A DNA stretch of 64,000 nt from Bacteroidota bacterium (lineage in GTDB: Bacteria; Bacteroidota; Bacteroidia; B-17B0; Aurantibacillaceae): assembly GCA_016702705.1 (NCBI GenBank), contig JADJDM010000020.1, positions 1 through 64,000 on the forward strand, read 5' to 3'. Of this stretch, positions 1 to 9,992 are shown in pieces. A program made the position numbers and the translations under genes. The first letter of the stretch is position 1. Each line of letters starts with the position of its first letter. The notes beneath the pieces are model-generated. The model had not been told where the DNA came from. It did no database searches and saw only the letters and a program-made list of their open reading frames with translations.

Positions 1-153
1 GAAACCAATAAAACGTATGATTTTAATCATGTTTGATTTAAATAATGCTCTAAATTAAAGATATTAAATGAGAGTAGTTTATATTTTCGCCGAAATTATT
101 TTCATATTTATTGGATTTTCCCTAAATTAGCTTTTCGACTTAAAATCATTCAG
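1..153. other. Non-coding left edge
   Basis: No gene was recognised before the first CDS. The stretch is very AT-rich and contains a short palindrome, ATGATTTTAATCAT, near position 16. TAAATTAG at about 124-131 is one base away from the Bacteroidota -7 element TAnnTTTG and could be the promoter of the gene starting at 154. The end of an upstream gene cannot be identified. Confidence 0.4.
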
Positions 154-519
154 ATGAGATACACCTATTTAATCGCCATTTTATTCATTAGTTCATTGAT
201 TTATGGCCAAAAAACACAACTTCCTCAAGAACTAAATCAACTTACAAAAATTGAATTCCATGTGGATGGGATGAACAATGCTGCCGCTGAGAATGCTGTA
301 ATTAATTCAATCAATAATTTTCCAGGTAAAATAATTACATGGGTTCCAAATATTACAAACGAAACTATTTTGATAGGTTTTACCAAAAACGAAAGAGCTA
401 TTGATATATTAGAACTAATAAGTGCAACAGGCTACAAACCATGGTACATAAACCAAAACGGAATGAAAGTAGTTTTAGTTGGGACAAACAAAACAGAAGA
501 ACACTACGTTAAACCCTAA
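154..519 (+). CDS. Small secreted protein, HMA-like fold without cysteines
   Basis: This 121-residue protein has an N-terminal signal peptide (about residues 1-18, ending IYGQ). The mature part starts IEFHVDGM, continues with a helix, two strands and a second helix, and ends near GYKPW. That pattern resembles the beta-alpha-beta-beta-alpha-beta fold of heavy-metal-associated (HMA) domains. The CxxC metal site is absent: the loop after HVDGM reads NNAAAEN. If the fold is right, this is a non-metal-binding relative, exported to the periplasm or surface. It ends 9 bases before the start of the large surface protein at 529, so the two may be co-transcribed. Function unknown; the fold assignment is inference from sequence pattern only. 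Confidence 0.6.
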   Translation: MRYTYLIAILFISSLIYGQKTQLPQELNQLTKIEFHVDGMNNAAAENAVINSINNFPGKIITWVPNITNETILIGFTKNERAIDILELISATGYKPWYINQNGMKVVLVGTNKTEEHYVKP

Positions 520-528
520 TAGTAAAAC

Positions 529-3500
529 ATGAAAAAATTATTACTTCTTTTAATTTTGGAATAACATTAAGTATTAGAGTTTTTCTCAAGGAACAATAAC
601 CTTTTCCGCAAATGGATCTTGGATTTGCCCTGCGGGAGTTACATCTGTAACCGTGCAATGTTGGGGCGGCGGCGGTGCTGGCGGTGGAAGTAACAATAAC
701 AATCGTTCTGGAGGAGGTGGAGGTGGAGGTGCTTTCGCAAGTAACAATGCTGTTGCTGTGACTGCTGGAACTACTTACAATATTGTTGTTGGTTCTGGCG
801 GAACAGGTAACACTAACACTGGTAATGATGGAGGGAATTCTACTTTTAACACTACTACCGTAGTAGCAGAAGGTGGTAAAGGTGGAACTAGAGCTAATAA
901 TGGAGTTGGTGGTGCTGGGGGACAACAGCTGCAAGTACTGGAACAACTAAATTTAATGGAGGAACCGGTGCAAACGGAGTGCAAAATACGCGTGGTGGTG
1001 CTGGAGGCGGAGGTGGAGGCACCACAGGTGCAGGTGCAGCGCCTTTAGGAGGAACACCAACTGTTGGAGGATTAGGAACTACTATTGGTGGGGGGAATGG
1101 CGGGAATGCTGCTACTGTGGACAATACAAATGGGTCTCCTGGGTTAACATTTGGTGGTGGCGGTGGTGGAGTAAGAAGTGGTAACGCGGGTAGTCCAAGT
1201 GGTGGCGCTGGAGCAAACGGTCAAGTTATAATTAGCTGGACAATTCCAAATGAAACTTGTGCAAGCGCAGTTTCCTTAACATCTTCTACAGCATGTGTTT
1301 TATCATACGGATATAGTACCAATGCAACAGGTCCAAGCGCTGGAACCTGTGGAACAGGAAATGCTGATGATGATTTATGGTATCAATTTGTAGCAACGGC
1401 TACAACACATACTGTTACTGTTGATGGCGCTGCAAATTATGATGCTGTGCTAGGAGCGTATAATTCTTGTGGAGGAGCTCAGCCAACTGGGGAGCTGTGT
1501 TAATGCAACTGGTGCAAATGGAATAGAAACATTAAATCTTTCGGGATTAACAATTGGAAATACTTATTTTATTGAAGTACATGATAATGCTGCTGGAGGT
1601 GGAGATTTCACCATTTGTGTTACAAACCCTACTCCTCCTCCAGCAAATGATGATTGCTCTGGAGCAATAAGTTTAACATCTAATTATGCATGTACAACAA
1701 CAGCAGGTAATAGTGCTGGAGCAACCTTATCCGGTGTTGCTGGTTGCTCAACAGGTAATCCAGATGATGACATGTGGTATTCATTTGTTGCAGTTTCAAC
1801 TACACATACCGTTACTGTAAATGGTGCTGCAAATTATGATGCAGTATTAGGAGCTTATGTTGCTTGTGGCGGAGCTCAACCAACTGGAGGCACATGTGTT
1901 AACGCAACAGGTGCAGATGGTATTGAAACATTAACACTAACTGGATTAACTATCGGAAACACTTACTTTCTTGAAGTGCATGATAATGCTGCTGGAGGAG
2001 GAGATTTTACAATATGTGTTACTCATCCTGGCGATAACTGCTCCTTTCCAATAAGCCTCACCACTTCTACAAGTTGTGTTACAATTGCAGTTAATAGTGG
2101 ACTGCAACAACTAGCGCGTCAGGTGGCTACACAGCTGGAAATGAAGATGATGATATGTGTTTAGCTTTGTAGCTACCACTACACCTCACACTATTACCGT
2201 TAATGGTGCGGCAAATTACGATGGTAGTTTGGAGCATATAATTCATGTGGTGGTGCTCAACCAACAGGGGGACTTGTGTTAATGCAACCGGTAACGATGG
2301 AATTGAAACTTTAAATCTTTCAGGCTTAACAATTGGTAATACTTATTTTATTGAAGTACATGATTTTGGCGCAGGCGGTGGAGATTATACAATTTGCGTT
2401 GTAATACCTGGCCCACCAGATTGTGCAACCTATAATGTCCCTAATACCACTTGTGGAAATAACACTAATTTAACTTGGAATGCCCCAGCAGCAGGAAGCG
2501 CACCAACTGGCTACAAACTTTATTTTGGAACAGATAATCCACCAACAAACATTGTAAATGGAACTGACCTTGGTGCAGTTTTAACGTATGCGGCAAGTGG
2601 TTTATCAAACTCTACAACATACTATTGGCAAATTGTTCCTACAAATGCTCAAGGAGACGCTAGTGGTTGCAGTATTCAAAATTTCACTACAGGGATAACA
2701 GGGCCAACTAACGATGATCCTTGCAACGCCACCACTTTAGTGCCAAGTGCAACGTGTAGTTATGTAACCTATACAAATGAATGTGCAACAACTACAACCG
2801 CAGGGGCTCCTCCAGCTCCTGGTTGTGCTGGTTATTCAGGCGGAGATATTTGGTTTAGAGTTACTGTGCCCGCATCTGGAAGTTTAACGTTCGATACCCA
2901 AGCAGGTGTAATGACTGATGGTGGTATGGCTGTTTATTCAGGAGTTTGTGGAGCATTGGTTTTAATTTCTTGTGACGATAATACTGGCACAGGTAATATG
3001 CCTCAAATTGCAGTAACCGGGCAAACTGCGGGAGCTACCCTTTGGGTTCGTATATGGGAAAATGGTAATAATAATAACGGAACTTTTGGAATTTGCGTTA
3101 CTAATCCATGTCCATTTGGAATGCCCACTAACGACGCATGTGCTGCCGCAACTGTTCTAACACTAGGGTCGCAAGCTTATGGTTATACAAATATTTGCAC
3201 CGGTGCAACTGGTGAGCCAGCTGCAGCATCCTGTTGGTCGGGTGGAACGTTAAATACTGTTTGGTATTCATTTGTTGTTCCTGCCTCAGGTAATGTTAAT
3301 ATTAGATGCTCTCCAGGTAGTTTATTAAGAACACAAATAGCATTATACTCAGGTGCATGCGGAGCGGTAATGACTGAAGTAGGATGCAATGACAATGGAA
3401 CAGCATGTGGCGGAACAACTCCAACAATTTCAGAGATTATTGCAACTGGATTAACAGTTGGAGCAACCTATTACGTTAGAGTAGATGGTGAAAATAGTTT

Positions 3501-5934
3501 AACTGGGACTTTTTCAATTATTGCAATAGATGGTACTTCTACATATCCACCATTACCTGGACAAGACTGCGACTCCCCAACACCAGTTTGTAACTCTGTA
3601 ATGAGTGTTGCTGACCCAGGTTACCAAGGATTCGGGAACAAATGTGATTTCATTGATAATGGAGGATTTTGTTTAAATAGTAGCGAGAGAGGTTCTCATT
3701 GGCTACAAGTGAATATTCTAAACATTAGTGGAGGCGATAAATTTAGATTTACAATTGTTCCTAATAATGCTGCTGGTTGCACTTCTGGTACTGATTACGA
3801 TTTTGCAGTTTGGAAAACCGCTGGAACTGGCGCAACCAATTGCACTGGCATTGCTGCTGACCCATCTGTTGGAGATGTTGCCTGCAATTATGATGCAAGA
3901 GGGATAACAGGTGTTTCGGACGCAGCTGGTAACAGGCCTACTGCATATTCTGGTTGTGCTGCTGGTTTAGATAATTCGTTTGAACCAGAAATTACTGTTG
4001 CGGCAGGCGACCAATTCCTAATTTTGGTGCAAAACTTCGCTACAAGTACCTCAGGTTATACTATTGATTTTTCAAGTTCAACTTGTACAATAGATTATGG
4101 AACTTCATTAACAAGTTTAACTTGGTCGGGCGGGTCAAACTCAACTTGGGATAACTATGTTAATTGGGGAACATGTACTACTGTTTCATGCACTGTAGAT
4201 GCAACTATTCCAAACACTGCTCCAAATATGCCTGTTATTTCAGTAAATTCTTCTGTAGAAGATTTAACAATAAATAGTGGGGCTATTTTAACCATTAATG
4301 ATGGTATCACACTCACTATTTGTGGCAATCTAATTAACAACGGAACTATTTTTGCTTATCCGAATTCTACCATAGAATTTACTCATGCAAGTGCAGCGCA
4401 CACTATGACTGGTAATTTAAGTGGCACAAGTGCACTTGGAAATTTAGTTGTAAATAAAGCAGCTGGGTCTGTGCAACTTAATAACGCATTAGATTTACAA
4501 GGTAATTTTACTACCTCATCTGGAACTAGTATTTTTAATAGCAATGGCCAATACATTAAAGTTGGTGGTAATTTCGTGAACAATAATGGTTCAACAACAT
4601 TCACAAATACAACTGGGGGTACACTCGAATTCATTGGAACCGCTGCGCAAACATACAATCAAGGAAGTTCAAACTTGGATTTAAACAATGTAACCGTAAA
4701 TAATACAAATGGTGATGTCTCATTAAGTTCCGTTATGAGAATGAGCGGGGTATTAACAATGACTTCGGGCTTATTAACTACAACAGGTACAAATCTTCTT
4801 ACTTTATTACCGGGCGCAACATCTACAGTTGGAACAAGTACATCAACAAGTTATGTTAATGGTCCCATGAGAATACAAAAAAACTCAAGTGGTAGTAGTA
4901 CAATCAATTTTCCAATTGGTAAAACTCCAGATTGCAGACCATTATCTTTAACTGTTAATCATGGTAATACAACACTTTATAATTATACAAGTGAATCGTT
5001 TAACTCACCTGCTAATGGTTTAGGGTACACTTTACCAATTACAATAGATACTGTTTCTGCAATTCATTATTGGAATGTAGCACGTACTGATAATGGCGGA
5101 ACAAATCAACCAAGTGTTGATTTAGTTGGAAATCAAACAATACAATTGTTCTTTGGAACCAATGATGATGTAAAAGATGGCAACTACCTTAGCGTAGTTA
5201 AAAACACAGATGCAGCACCTACTGCATGGATTGACATTGGTGGAACAGGTGGCCCTGCTCCTAATGGCTCCCAACTTGTAGGAAGTATAACTTCTAATTC
5301 AAATCCAAGTGCTTTTAATTCCTTCTCAATTTTCACTTTAGGTAGTCAACTAGTTGGAAACAATCCATTACCGATTGAATTACTTTCTTTTCAAGCTATT
5401 CCAAATTCAAGTTTAGTAAATCTTAAATGGTCAACTGCTTCCGAATTAAACAATAATTTCTTTACAATAGAAAGAAGTGCAGATGGTATAGTGTTTGAAA
5501 TCGTAGAAAAAATCAACTCGAAGGCGCCAAATGGAACAAGTAACACAACACTTAATTACGCTACTAAAGATTTAAATCCAATTGATGGTTATTCTTATTA
5601 TCGTTTAAAACAAACTGATTTTGATGGTACTTCTAAATACAGTAAAATAGTATCAGTAAACTTTAGTAAATCTAAAAACATAACTTTCGCTGTTTATCCT
5701 AATCCAAACTATGGAGAGTTTACAGTTGATTTTAGTGGTATTGAAAATAATCACGAAGTTGAAATTACACTCGTAGACATTAAAGGTCGTGTAATTTACA
5801 AGAACTCCGTTTTTTCTGAAGAACAAACAACATCAGTTAAAATTGTACCATTAGAAAAAATCAGTGCAGGTATTTATTTCTGCAATTTAGTTGTTGAAGG
5901 TGTTACTTACACAGCAAAAGTAATTGTAAACTAA
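529..5934 (+). CDS. Giant T9SS surface protein, frame broken by several indels
   Basis: This is a single gene of about 1800 residues whose frame is interrupted near 551-560, 581-586, 917-921, 1488-1495, 2157, 2222-2232 and 2268. Translation across the breaks gives one continuous protein. Order of parts: a signal peptide (MKKLLLLLI...); a glycine-rich module (about 650-1230) of the kind used in Bacteroidota adhesins; three copies of a module of about 127 residues (1249-2409); a fibronectin III-like domain (about 2420-2690); two or more further DxWF/VWYSF modules resembling pre-peptidase C-terminal domains; a beta-helix-like section rich in NNGT/NLVV; and a C-terminal T9SS type A sorting domain beginning VYPNPNYGEF. 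It should cross the outer membrane through the type IX system and be anchored or released outside. Most breaks lie in G or T runs or repeats, which points to consensus errors. A real decayed adhesin gene is the alternative. Confidence 0.75.
1249..2409 (+). repeat. Three tandem ~380-bp coding repeats
   Basis: Three consecutive copies (about 1249-1630, 1646-2028 and 2030-2409) encode the same module. Each has a DDD(L/M)WY motif, then HTVTVxGAANYDAVLGAY, CGGAQPTG, CVNATG, GIETL, GLTIGNTYF and EVHD...GGGDxxICV. The third copy carries three of the indels. Near-identical repeats are difficult for assembly and polishing. Confidence 0.8.
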
Positions 5935-5940
5935 TTTTTT

Positions 5941-5967
5941 CAGCACCTGAACATCATTCAGGTGCTG
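5941..5967 (+). terminator. Rho-independent terminator after the giant surface protein
   Basis: A perfect 10-bp stem (CAGCACCTGA / TCAGGTGCTG) with a 7-base loop, followed by AAATTTTTCTCTT and preceded by T6. It starts 6 bases after the stop codon. Confidence 0.85.
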
Positions 5968-6057
5968 AAATTTTTCTCTTGTATTAATCCGCACTTTTAA
6001 ACTAAATCACAATTAGGTCTATTTTTCAACTTTTCGTGTTCATTACAACAAAACCCT

Positions 6058-6065
6058 TAAATTTG
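6058..6065 (+). promoter_or_regulatory. TAnnTTTG -7 element of ctaB
   Basis: TAAATTTG matches the Bacteroidota -7 consensus. The ATG at 6076 lies 10 bases further on, so the leader would be only a few bases long. Confidence 0.6.
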
Positions 6066-6075
6066 CGCTCGAAAA

Positions 6076-6974
6076 ATGAGCCAAAAGGCAGAAATAGCTA
6101 TTGAACAAGTAAACTACTCTAAAATTGTAGCTTTTGGGAAATTAACGAAGTTTCGTCTTTCACTTTTAGTCGTTTTTTCAGCAGTTGTAAGCTATTTCAC
6201 TATTTACCCCAAACAATTTGATTGGCAACATATTCTTGCACTTTCATTAGGTGGATTTTTAGTTACAGCAAGCGCCAACTCTTTTAACCAAGTTATCGAA
6301 AAAAACTTCGATAAACTTATGAAAAGAACACAATCTCGTCCTTTACCTTTAGAAATACTAAGCCCCATTGAAGCATTAATATTTGCAACAGTTTGCGGGG
6401 CAATTGGCTGTTGGTTAATGTTTGAATTTACCAATGATATTAGCGGTATTTTAAGTGTGGCTTCAATTGCACTTTATGCTTTAATATATACACCTTTAAA
6501 ACGTTTAACTTCTTTCTCTGTTTTGTTGGGGCAATTCCAGGTGCATTACCTACTTTAATTGGTGCTGTAGCAGGTGAAGAAGGTTTTGGGAAAATCGGAA
6601 TGTTTCCTTTCTTATTATACATTATTCAATTCTTTTGGCAATTCCCCCATTTTTGGGCAATAGCTTGGGTTAGCCACGATGATTACCAAAAAGCAGGTTT
6701 TTTTATGCTTCCTTCAAGAGGCGGAAGAGACATGGGAACTAGGTTCCAAATTTTAATTTACACCTTATTCTTAGTACCCAATAGCTTAACTCCTTATTGG
6801 TTTGGTTTTACTGGGCTTTACAGCGGGATAGTTGTTTTATTAATGGGGTTACTTTTTCTTTTTCAAGCTTACAGATTATATAAAGATGGGGAAATGGCCT
6901 CAGCAAGAAAATTAATGTTTGGCTCCTTCTACTACCTACCTGTAGTGCAATTAGCTTTAATGATTGGTTATTAA
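6076..6974 (+). CDS. ctaB: Protoheme IX farnesyltransferase (heme O synthase), one frameshift
   Basis: The UbiA-family membrane prenyltransferase farnesylates heme b to heme O for heme-copper oxidases. The signature is visible: asparagine and aspartate positions in NSFNQVIEKNFD followed by KRTQSRPLP. The second polar loop reads SHDDYQKAGFFMLP. Joined, it is about 299 residues, normal for the family, with several membrane helices. The frame is lost in the T run at 6521-6524: one extra T restores VFVGAIPGALPTLIGA and reading continues to 6974. It leads a cluster with the oxidase subunits at 6985-8899, which fits supply of heme to that enzyme. The break is almost certainly a base-calling error, because the rest is fully conserved. 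Confidence 0.92.
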
Positions 6975-6984
6975 AATTACAAAA

Positions 6985-7572
6985 ATGGGACTTACAGCAG
7001 ATGAATTAGGTATTGAAAAAAAAGTGTTTGACAAAGCACGAAGAGCAATGTTATATTGGGCAATGGGCAGTATGTCTATTTTCTTTTCAGGATTTTGCAG
7101 TTATTATATGGTAATGAATGGCAATAGCAATTGGCTTGTTTTTGAATTACCTGATATATTTTACATTTCAACAGCTGTTATCATTGCAAGTAGTTTAACC
7201 ATGTTCATGGCTCAAAATGCAATCAAAAAAAACAATTACGGTCAAGTAAAAATTGGACTTCTTCTAACACTTATTTTAGGAATCGTATTTTCAGTTTTAC
7301 AATTTAAAGCTTGGAATTTTTTAATAGCAAATAACATCTTTTTTTCAGGAAAAGGCTCAAACATTTCTGGATCAATACTTTATGTAATTACTTTTTTACA
7401 CTTTTTGCACATTGCAGCGGGGCTTATTACACTTTTAGTTAGTTTATTTAAAGCGAACAAAAAACGTTATTCGTCGGACAATTATTTAGGTTTAAGCTTA
7501 ACGGCTATTTTTTGGCATTTTCTTGATATTTTATGGGTGGTTTTATTTCTTTTTTTGGTATTAAATCGCTAA
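6985..7572 (+). CDS. Cytochrome c oxidase subunit III-like protein (short paralogue)
   Basis: A 195-residue membrane protein with about five hydrophobic segments. Features of heme-copper oxidase subunit III are seen in its last third: FLHFLHIAAGLI and IFWHFLDILWVVLFLF, the latter equivalent to the WHFVDLVW motif in the next gene. The start is set at ATG 6985 (MGLTADELG); an upstream in-frame TTG at 6964 overlaps ctaB and is less likely. It lies between ctaB and the full subunit III gene, an arrangement typical of Bacteroidota oxidase clusters with two subunit III-like genes in a row. Subunits I and II are not in this window. Confidence 0.85.
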   Translation: MGLTADELGIEKKVFDKARRAMLYWAMGSMSIFFSGFCSYYMVMNGNSNWLVFELPDIFYISTAVIIASSLTMFMAQNAIKKNNYGQVKIGLLLTLILGIVFSVLQFKAWNFLIANNIFFSGKGSNISGSILYVITFLHFLHIAAGLITLLVSLFKANKKRYSSDNYLGLSLTAIFWHFLDILWVVLFLFLVLNR

Positions 7573-7616
7573 ACTTGCAGTCAAATTTTTAACACTAACA
7601 ATTTTTAACAATTTCT

Positions 7617-8345
7617 ATGAGTCACGCAGTAGCAAATGTAGATGAAAAAGAAGCTTGGAGCGGTGGTCAGTCGCCTTTCCGTATGAGCTATGGAAAGATG
7701 ATGATGTGGTTTTTCCTTGTATCAGATGCTTTAACTTTTTCGGGATTATTAAGTGCTTATGGTTTCGTTCGTCATAAATATTCTGACGCATGGCCTGCAG
7801 CTGAGGATGTGTTTACCCATTTTCCTGGTACTCACGCACATTTACCTTTGTTTTATGTAGGTTTAATGACCTTCATTCTAATCATGTCTTCTGTAACAAT
7901 GGTATTAGCCGTTGAAGCAGGGCACAGAAATGACAAGCGTGGTGTTATTATTTGGATGTTACTTACCATTATTGGTGGTTTCATGTTCGTAGGTTCACAA
8001 GCTTGGGAGTGGTATAATTTTATTACTGGGACTGCTGAAGGTGCAACACGCATGGTATGGGATATTGATGCCGGCAAATATGTTTCACAAGTAGTTCAAG
8101 GTGCTAATATGACGGTTAACGAATATGGCCCTGCACAATTTGCTAACTTCTTTTTCTTCATTACAGGATTCCATGGTTTCCACGTTTTCTCTGGTGTAAT
8201 TATCAATTGTATTATTTTCATTAATGTACTTGCTGGAACGTATGAAAGAAGAGGTCATTATGAAATGATTGAAAAAGTTGGTCTATACTGGCATTTCGTA
8301 GATTTAGTTTGGGTATTTGTATTTACCTTCTTCTATTTATTGTAA
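7617..8345 (+). CDS. Cytochrome c oxidase subunit III
   Basis: A 242-residue integral membrane subunit of a heme-copper terminal oxidase. Recognisable parts are MMMWFFLVSDALTF in the first helix, AGHRNDKRG, SQAWEWYNFI, the conserved FHGFHVFSGVI helix and the final WHFVDLVWVFVF helix. The subunit stabilises the catalytic core and lines the oxygen entry path. It lies 44 bases after the short paralogue and 35 bases before the subunit IV gene, all on the same strand, consistent with one transcript from ctaB. Confidence 0.93.
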   Translation: MSHAVANVDEKEAWSGGQSPFRMSYGKMMMWFFLVSDALTFSGLLSAYGFVRHKYSDAWPAAEDVFTHFPGTHAHLPLFYVGLMTFILIMSSVTMVLAVEAGHRNDKRGVIIWMLLTIIGGFMFVGSQAWEWYNFITGTAEGATRMVWDIDAGKYVSQVVQGANMTVNEYGPAQFANFFFFITGFHGFHVFSGVIINCIIFINVLAGTYERRGHYEMIEKVGLYWHFVDLVWVFVFTFFYLL

Positions 8346-8380
8346 AGTATTTTTAGTAAAAACATTATAAAACATTTAAT

Positions 8381-8899
8381 ATGGACTTTTCACACGATAA
8401 TTACCCACAGTACGAAACAATGTACCAACATACCAATGAAGAAGGTAAAGGTAAACGTAAAGAACTTTGGAGAGTATTTTGGATTATGCTAATTATAACT
8501 CTTGTTGAGTTATTTGTAGGATTTAATGCTACAGCTTGGGGTTTAACAGGTGGCGGTTTATTAAAATGGGGATTCATTATTCTTACTTTAGCAAAAGCAG
8601 GATTCATTGTAATCAAATTTATGCACTTAGGTCACGAAACTAAATTCTTTAAATACACTATTCTTTTACCTTATGGTATTTTCATAGCTTATTTAATTTT
8701 CATTATTTTGGTTGAAGGTACTTATTGCTCTTACCCTGAGAACAAACCAAAACTGAATCCAATTTTTATGGATCAGAAAATTCAAAATAATGCTAACCAC
8801 GGTAGAAGCTACATTAACACAAAATTGAATTTAAAAATGTCGGACGGAACTGAAGCTGTTGCAAAAGAAAAGCCTGCTGCTACTCACGAAGGACACTAA
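8381..8899 (+). CDS. Cytochrome c oxidase subunit IV family protein
   Basis: A 172-residue protein with three membrane helices (around residues 30-50, 58-80 and 88-110) and a soluble tail ending in an A/E/K-rich stretch. The segment AKAGFIVIKFMHLGHE is typical of the prokaryotic subunit IV (COX4) family. It is the last gene of the ctaB-III-III-IV cluster and is followed by a terminator. The role in the oxidase is accessory and not well defined in this group. Confidence 0.88.
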   Translation: MDFSHDNYPQYETMYQHTNEEGKGKRKELWRVFWIMLIITLVELFVGFNATAWGLTGGGLLKWGFIILTLAKAGFIVIKFMHLGHETKFFKYTILLPYGIFIAYLIFIILVEGTYCSYPENKPKLNPIFMDQKIQNNANHGRSYINTKLNLKMSDGTEAVAKEKPAATHEGH

Positions 8900-8920
8900 T
8901 AATTTCTCAATAACTATTTT

Positions 8921-8949
8921 AAAACCCGTTCCTAATCAGAGCGGGTTTT
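8921..8949 (+). terminator. Terminator of the cytochrome oxidase cluster
   Basis: Stem AAAACCCG / CGGGTTTT with a 13-base loop, followed by TTATTTT, 21 bases after the subunit IV stop codon. Confidence 0.85.
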
Positions 8950-9008
8950 TTATTTTCGCTAAGTTTCATTTCTTACATTAGTTTAAGTGTTTTAGCTTTT
9001 GATGATTG

Positions 9009-9016
9009 TACCTTTG
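9009..9016 (+). promoter_or_regulatory. TAnnTTTG -7 element of the DODA dioxygenase gene
   Basis: TACCTTTG lies 7 bases before the ATG at 9024. It argues for that ATG and against the upstream in-frame TTG at 9006, which would overlap the promoter. Confidence 0.6.
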
Positions 9017-9023
9017 CTTCATC

Positions 9024-9911
9024 ATGGACAGAATATCCTTTTTAAAATCGCTCGCAGCACTTCCTCTTATGAGTAGTATTAATAAATTATCCGACCTACA
9101 TAAAGCCATAGAACCACTTGAAACAAGTTCTATACTTATGCCTAGCTTATTTATTGGGCATGGTAGTCCAATGAATGCAATTGAACTAAATGAGTTCTCA
9201 TTACAATGGCAAAAGCTGGGCAAGGAATTGCCAAAACCCAAAATGATATTATGTATATCCGCACATTGGGAAACCAAAGGAACATTTGTTACAGCAACTC
9301 CAAAACCAGAAACCATTCATGATTTTGGGGGATTTCCGCAAGCATTGTTTGATGTGCAATATCCTGCGCCTGGAAGTAAAGAATGGGCAAATGAAGCTAA
9401 GAATACGATTACTTCAACTACAGTTGGCCTAGATGAAACATGGGGCTTAGATCATGGAACTTGGAGTATATTAAAACACGTCTATCCAAATGCAGACATT
9501 CCAGTTTTACAATTAAGTATTGATTATACAAAAGATGCAGCTTACCATTATGCTTTAGCAAAAGAATTAAGCGATTTAAGAAGCAAAGGAGTTTTAATAA
9601 TTGGCAGCGGTAATATTGTACACAATTTAGGAATGGTTGATTGGAGCAAGTTAAAAGTTCCTGAATATGGCTACGACTGGGCAATTGAAGCCAACACTAA
9701 AGTAAAGAAATTCATCAGCGAAGGAAATCATACTGATTTAATTAATTACGGTAAACAAGGGAAAGCATTTAATCTAGCAATACCAAGCGCCGAACATTAT
9801 TTGCCATTAATTTATATTCTTGCATTGCAAAACAAAAATGAAAGTGCCAGTTTTTTTAATGATAAAGCAGTGATGGGTTCGTTGACTATGACTTCGGTGA
9901 AGATTGGTTAA
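9024..9911 (+). CDS. ygiD: DODA-type extradiol aromatic ring-opening dioxygenase (YgiD-like)
   Basis: A 295-residue class III extradiol dioxygenase of the 4,5-DOPA dioxygenase family, which uses a zinc or iron site to open catechol rings. Probable metal ligands are His46 in FIGHGSPM and His81 in ISAHWETKG; GLDHGTW and GSGNIVHNL carry the other conserved histidines. The family is about 260 residues long. The extra 35 or so N-terminal residues (FLKSLAALPLMSS) look like a weak signal or twin-arginine-like leader, as often seen in Bacteroidota members. The natural substrate cannot be told. It is a single gene, convergent with the radical SAM gene. Confidence 0.88.
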   Translation: MDRISFLKSLAALPLMSSINKLSDLHKAIEPLETSSILMPSLFIGHGSPMNAIELNEFSLQWQKLGKELPKPKMILCISAHWETKGTFVTATPKPETIHDFGGFPQALFDVQYPAPGSKEWANEAKNTITSTTVGLDETWGLDHGTWSILKHVYPNADIPVLQLSIDYTKDAAYHYALAKELSDLRSKGVLIIGSGNIVHNLGMVDWSKLKVPEYGYDWAIEANTKVKKFISEGNHTDLINYGKQGKAFNLAIPSAEHYLPLIYILALQNKNESASFFNDKAVMGSLTMTSVKIG

Positions 9912-9922
9912 AATTATTTCTT

Positions 9923-9955
9923 GGGGCCCCCGCCCTGCAACCCGGGGAACGGGGG
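9923..9955. repeat. GC-rich hairpin in the convergent gap
   Basis: GGGGCCCC (9923-9930) overlaps an inverted repeat CCCCCG (9927-9932) / CGGGGG (9950-9955) enclosing a second GC block, CCCGGGG. This is a sharp GC island in AT-rich DNA between two convergent genes. There is no T run, so it is not a classical terminator. It may be a REP-like element. Confidence 0.5.
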
Positions 9956-9992
9956 TAAATTAAAACCCGAGGCCCAAAACCTAGCAATTTAT

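Noticed and set aside
1249..2409. CRISPR array or tandem non-coding repeats
   Set aside because: The units are about 380 bp, keep a protein-coding pattern and belong to a surface protein module.
6521..6524. Programmed frameshifting in ctaB, pyrD or groEL
   Set aside because: There is no slippery heptamer plus pseudoknot, and these genes have no known programmed frameshift. Many unrelated genes in the window share the same type of homopolymer indel.
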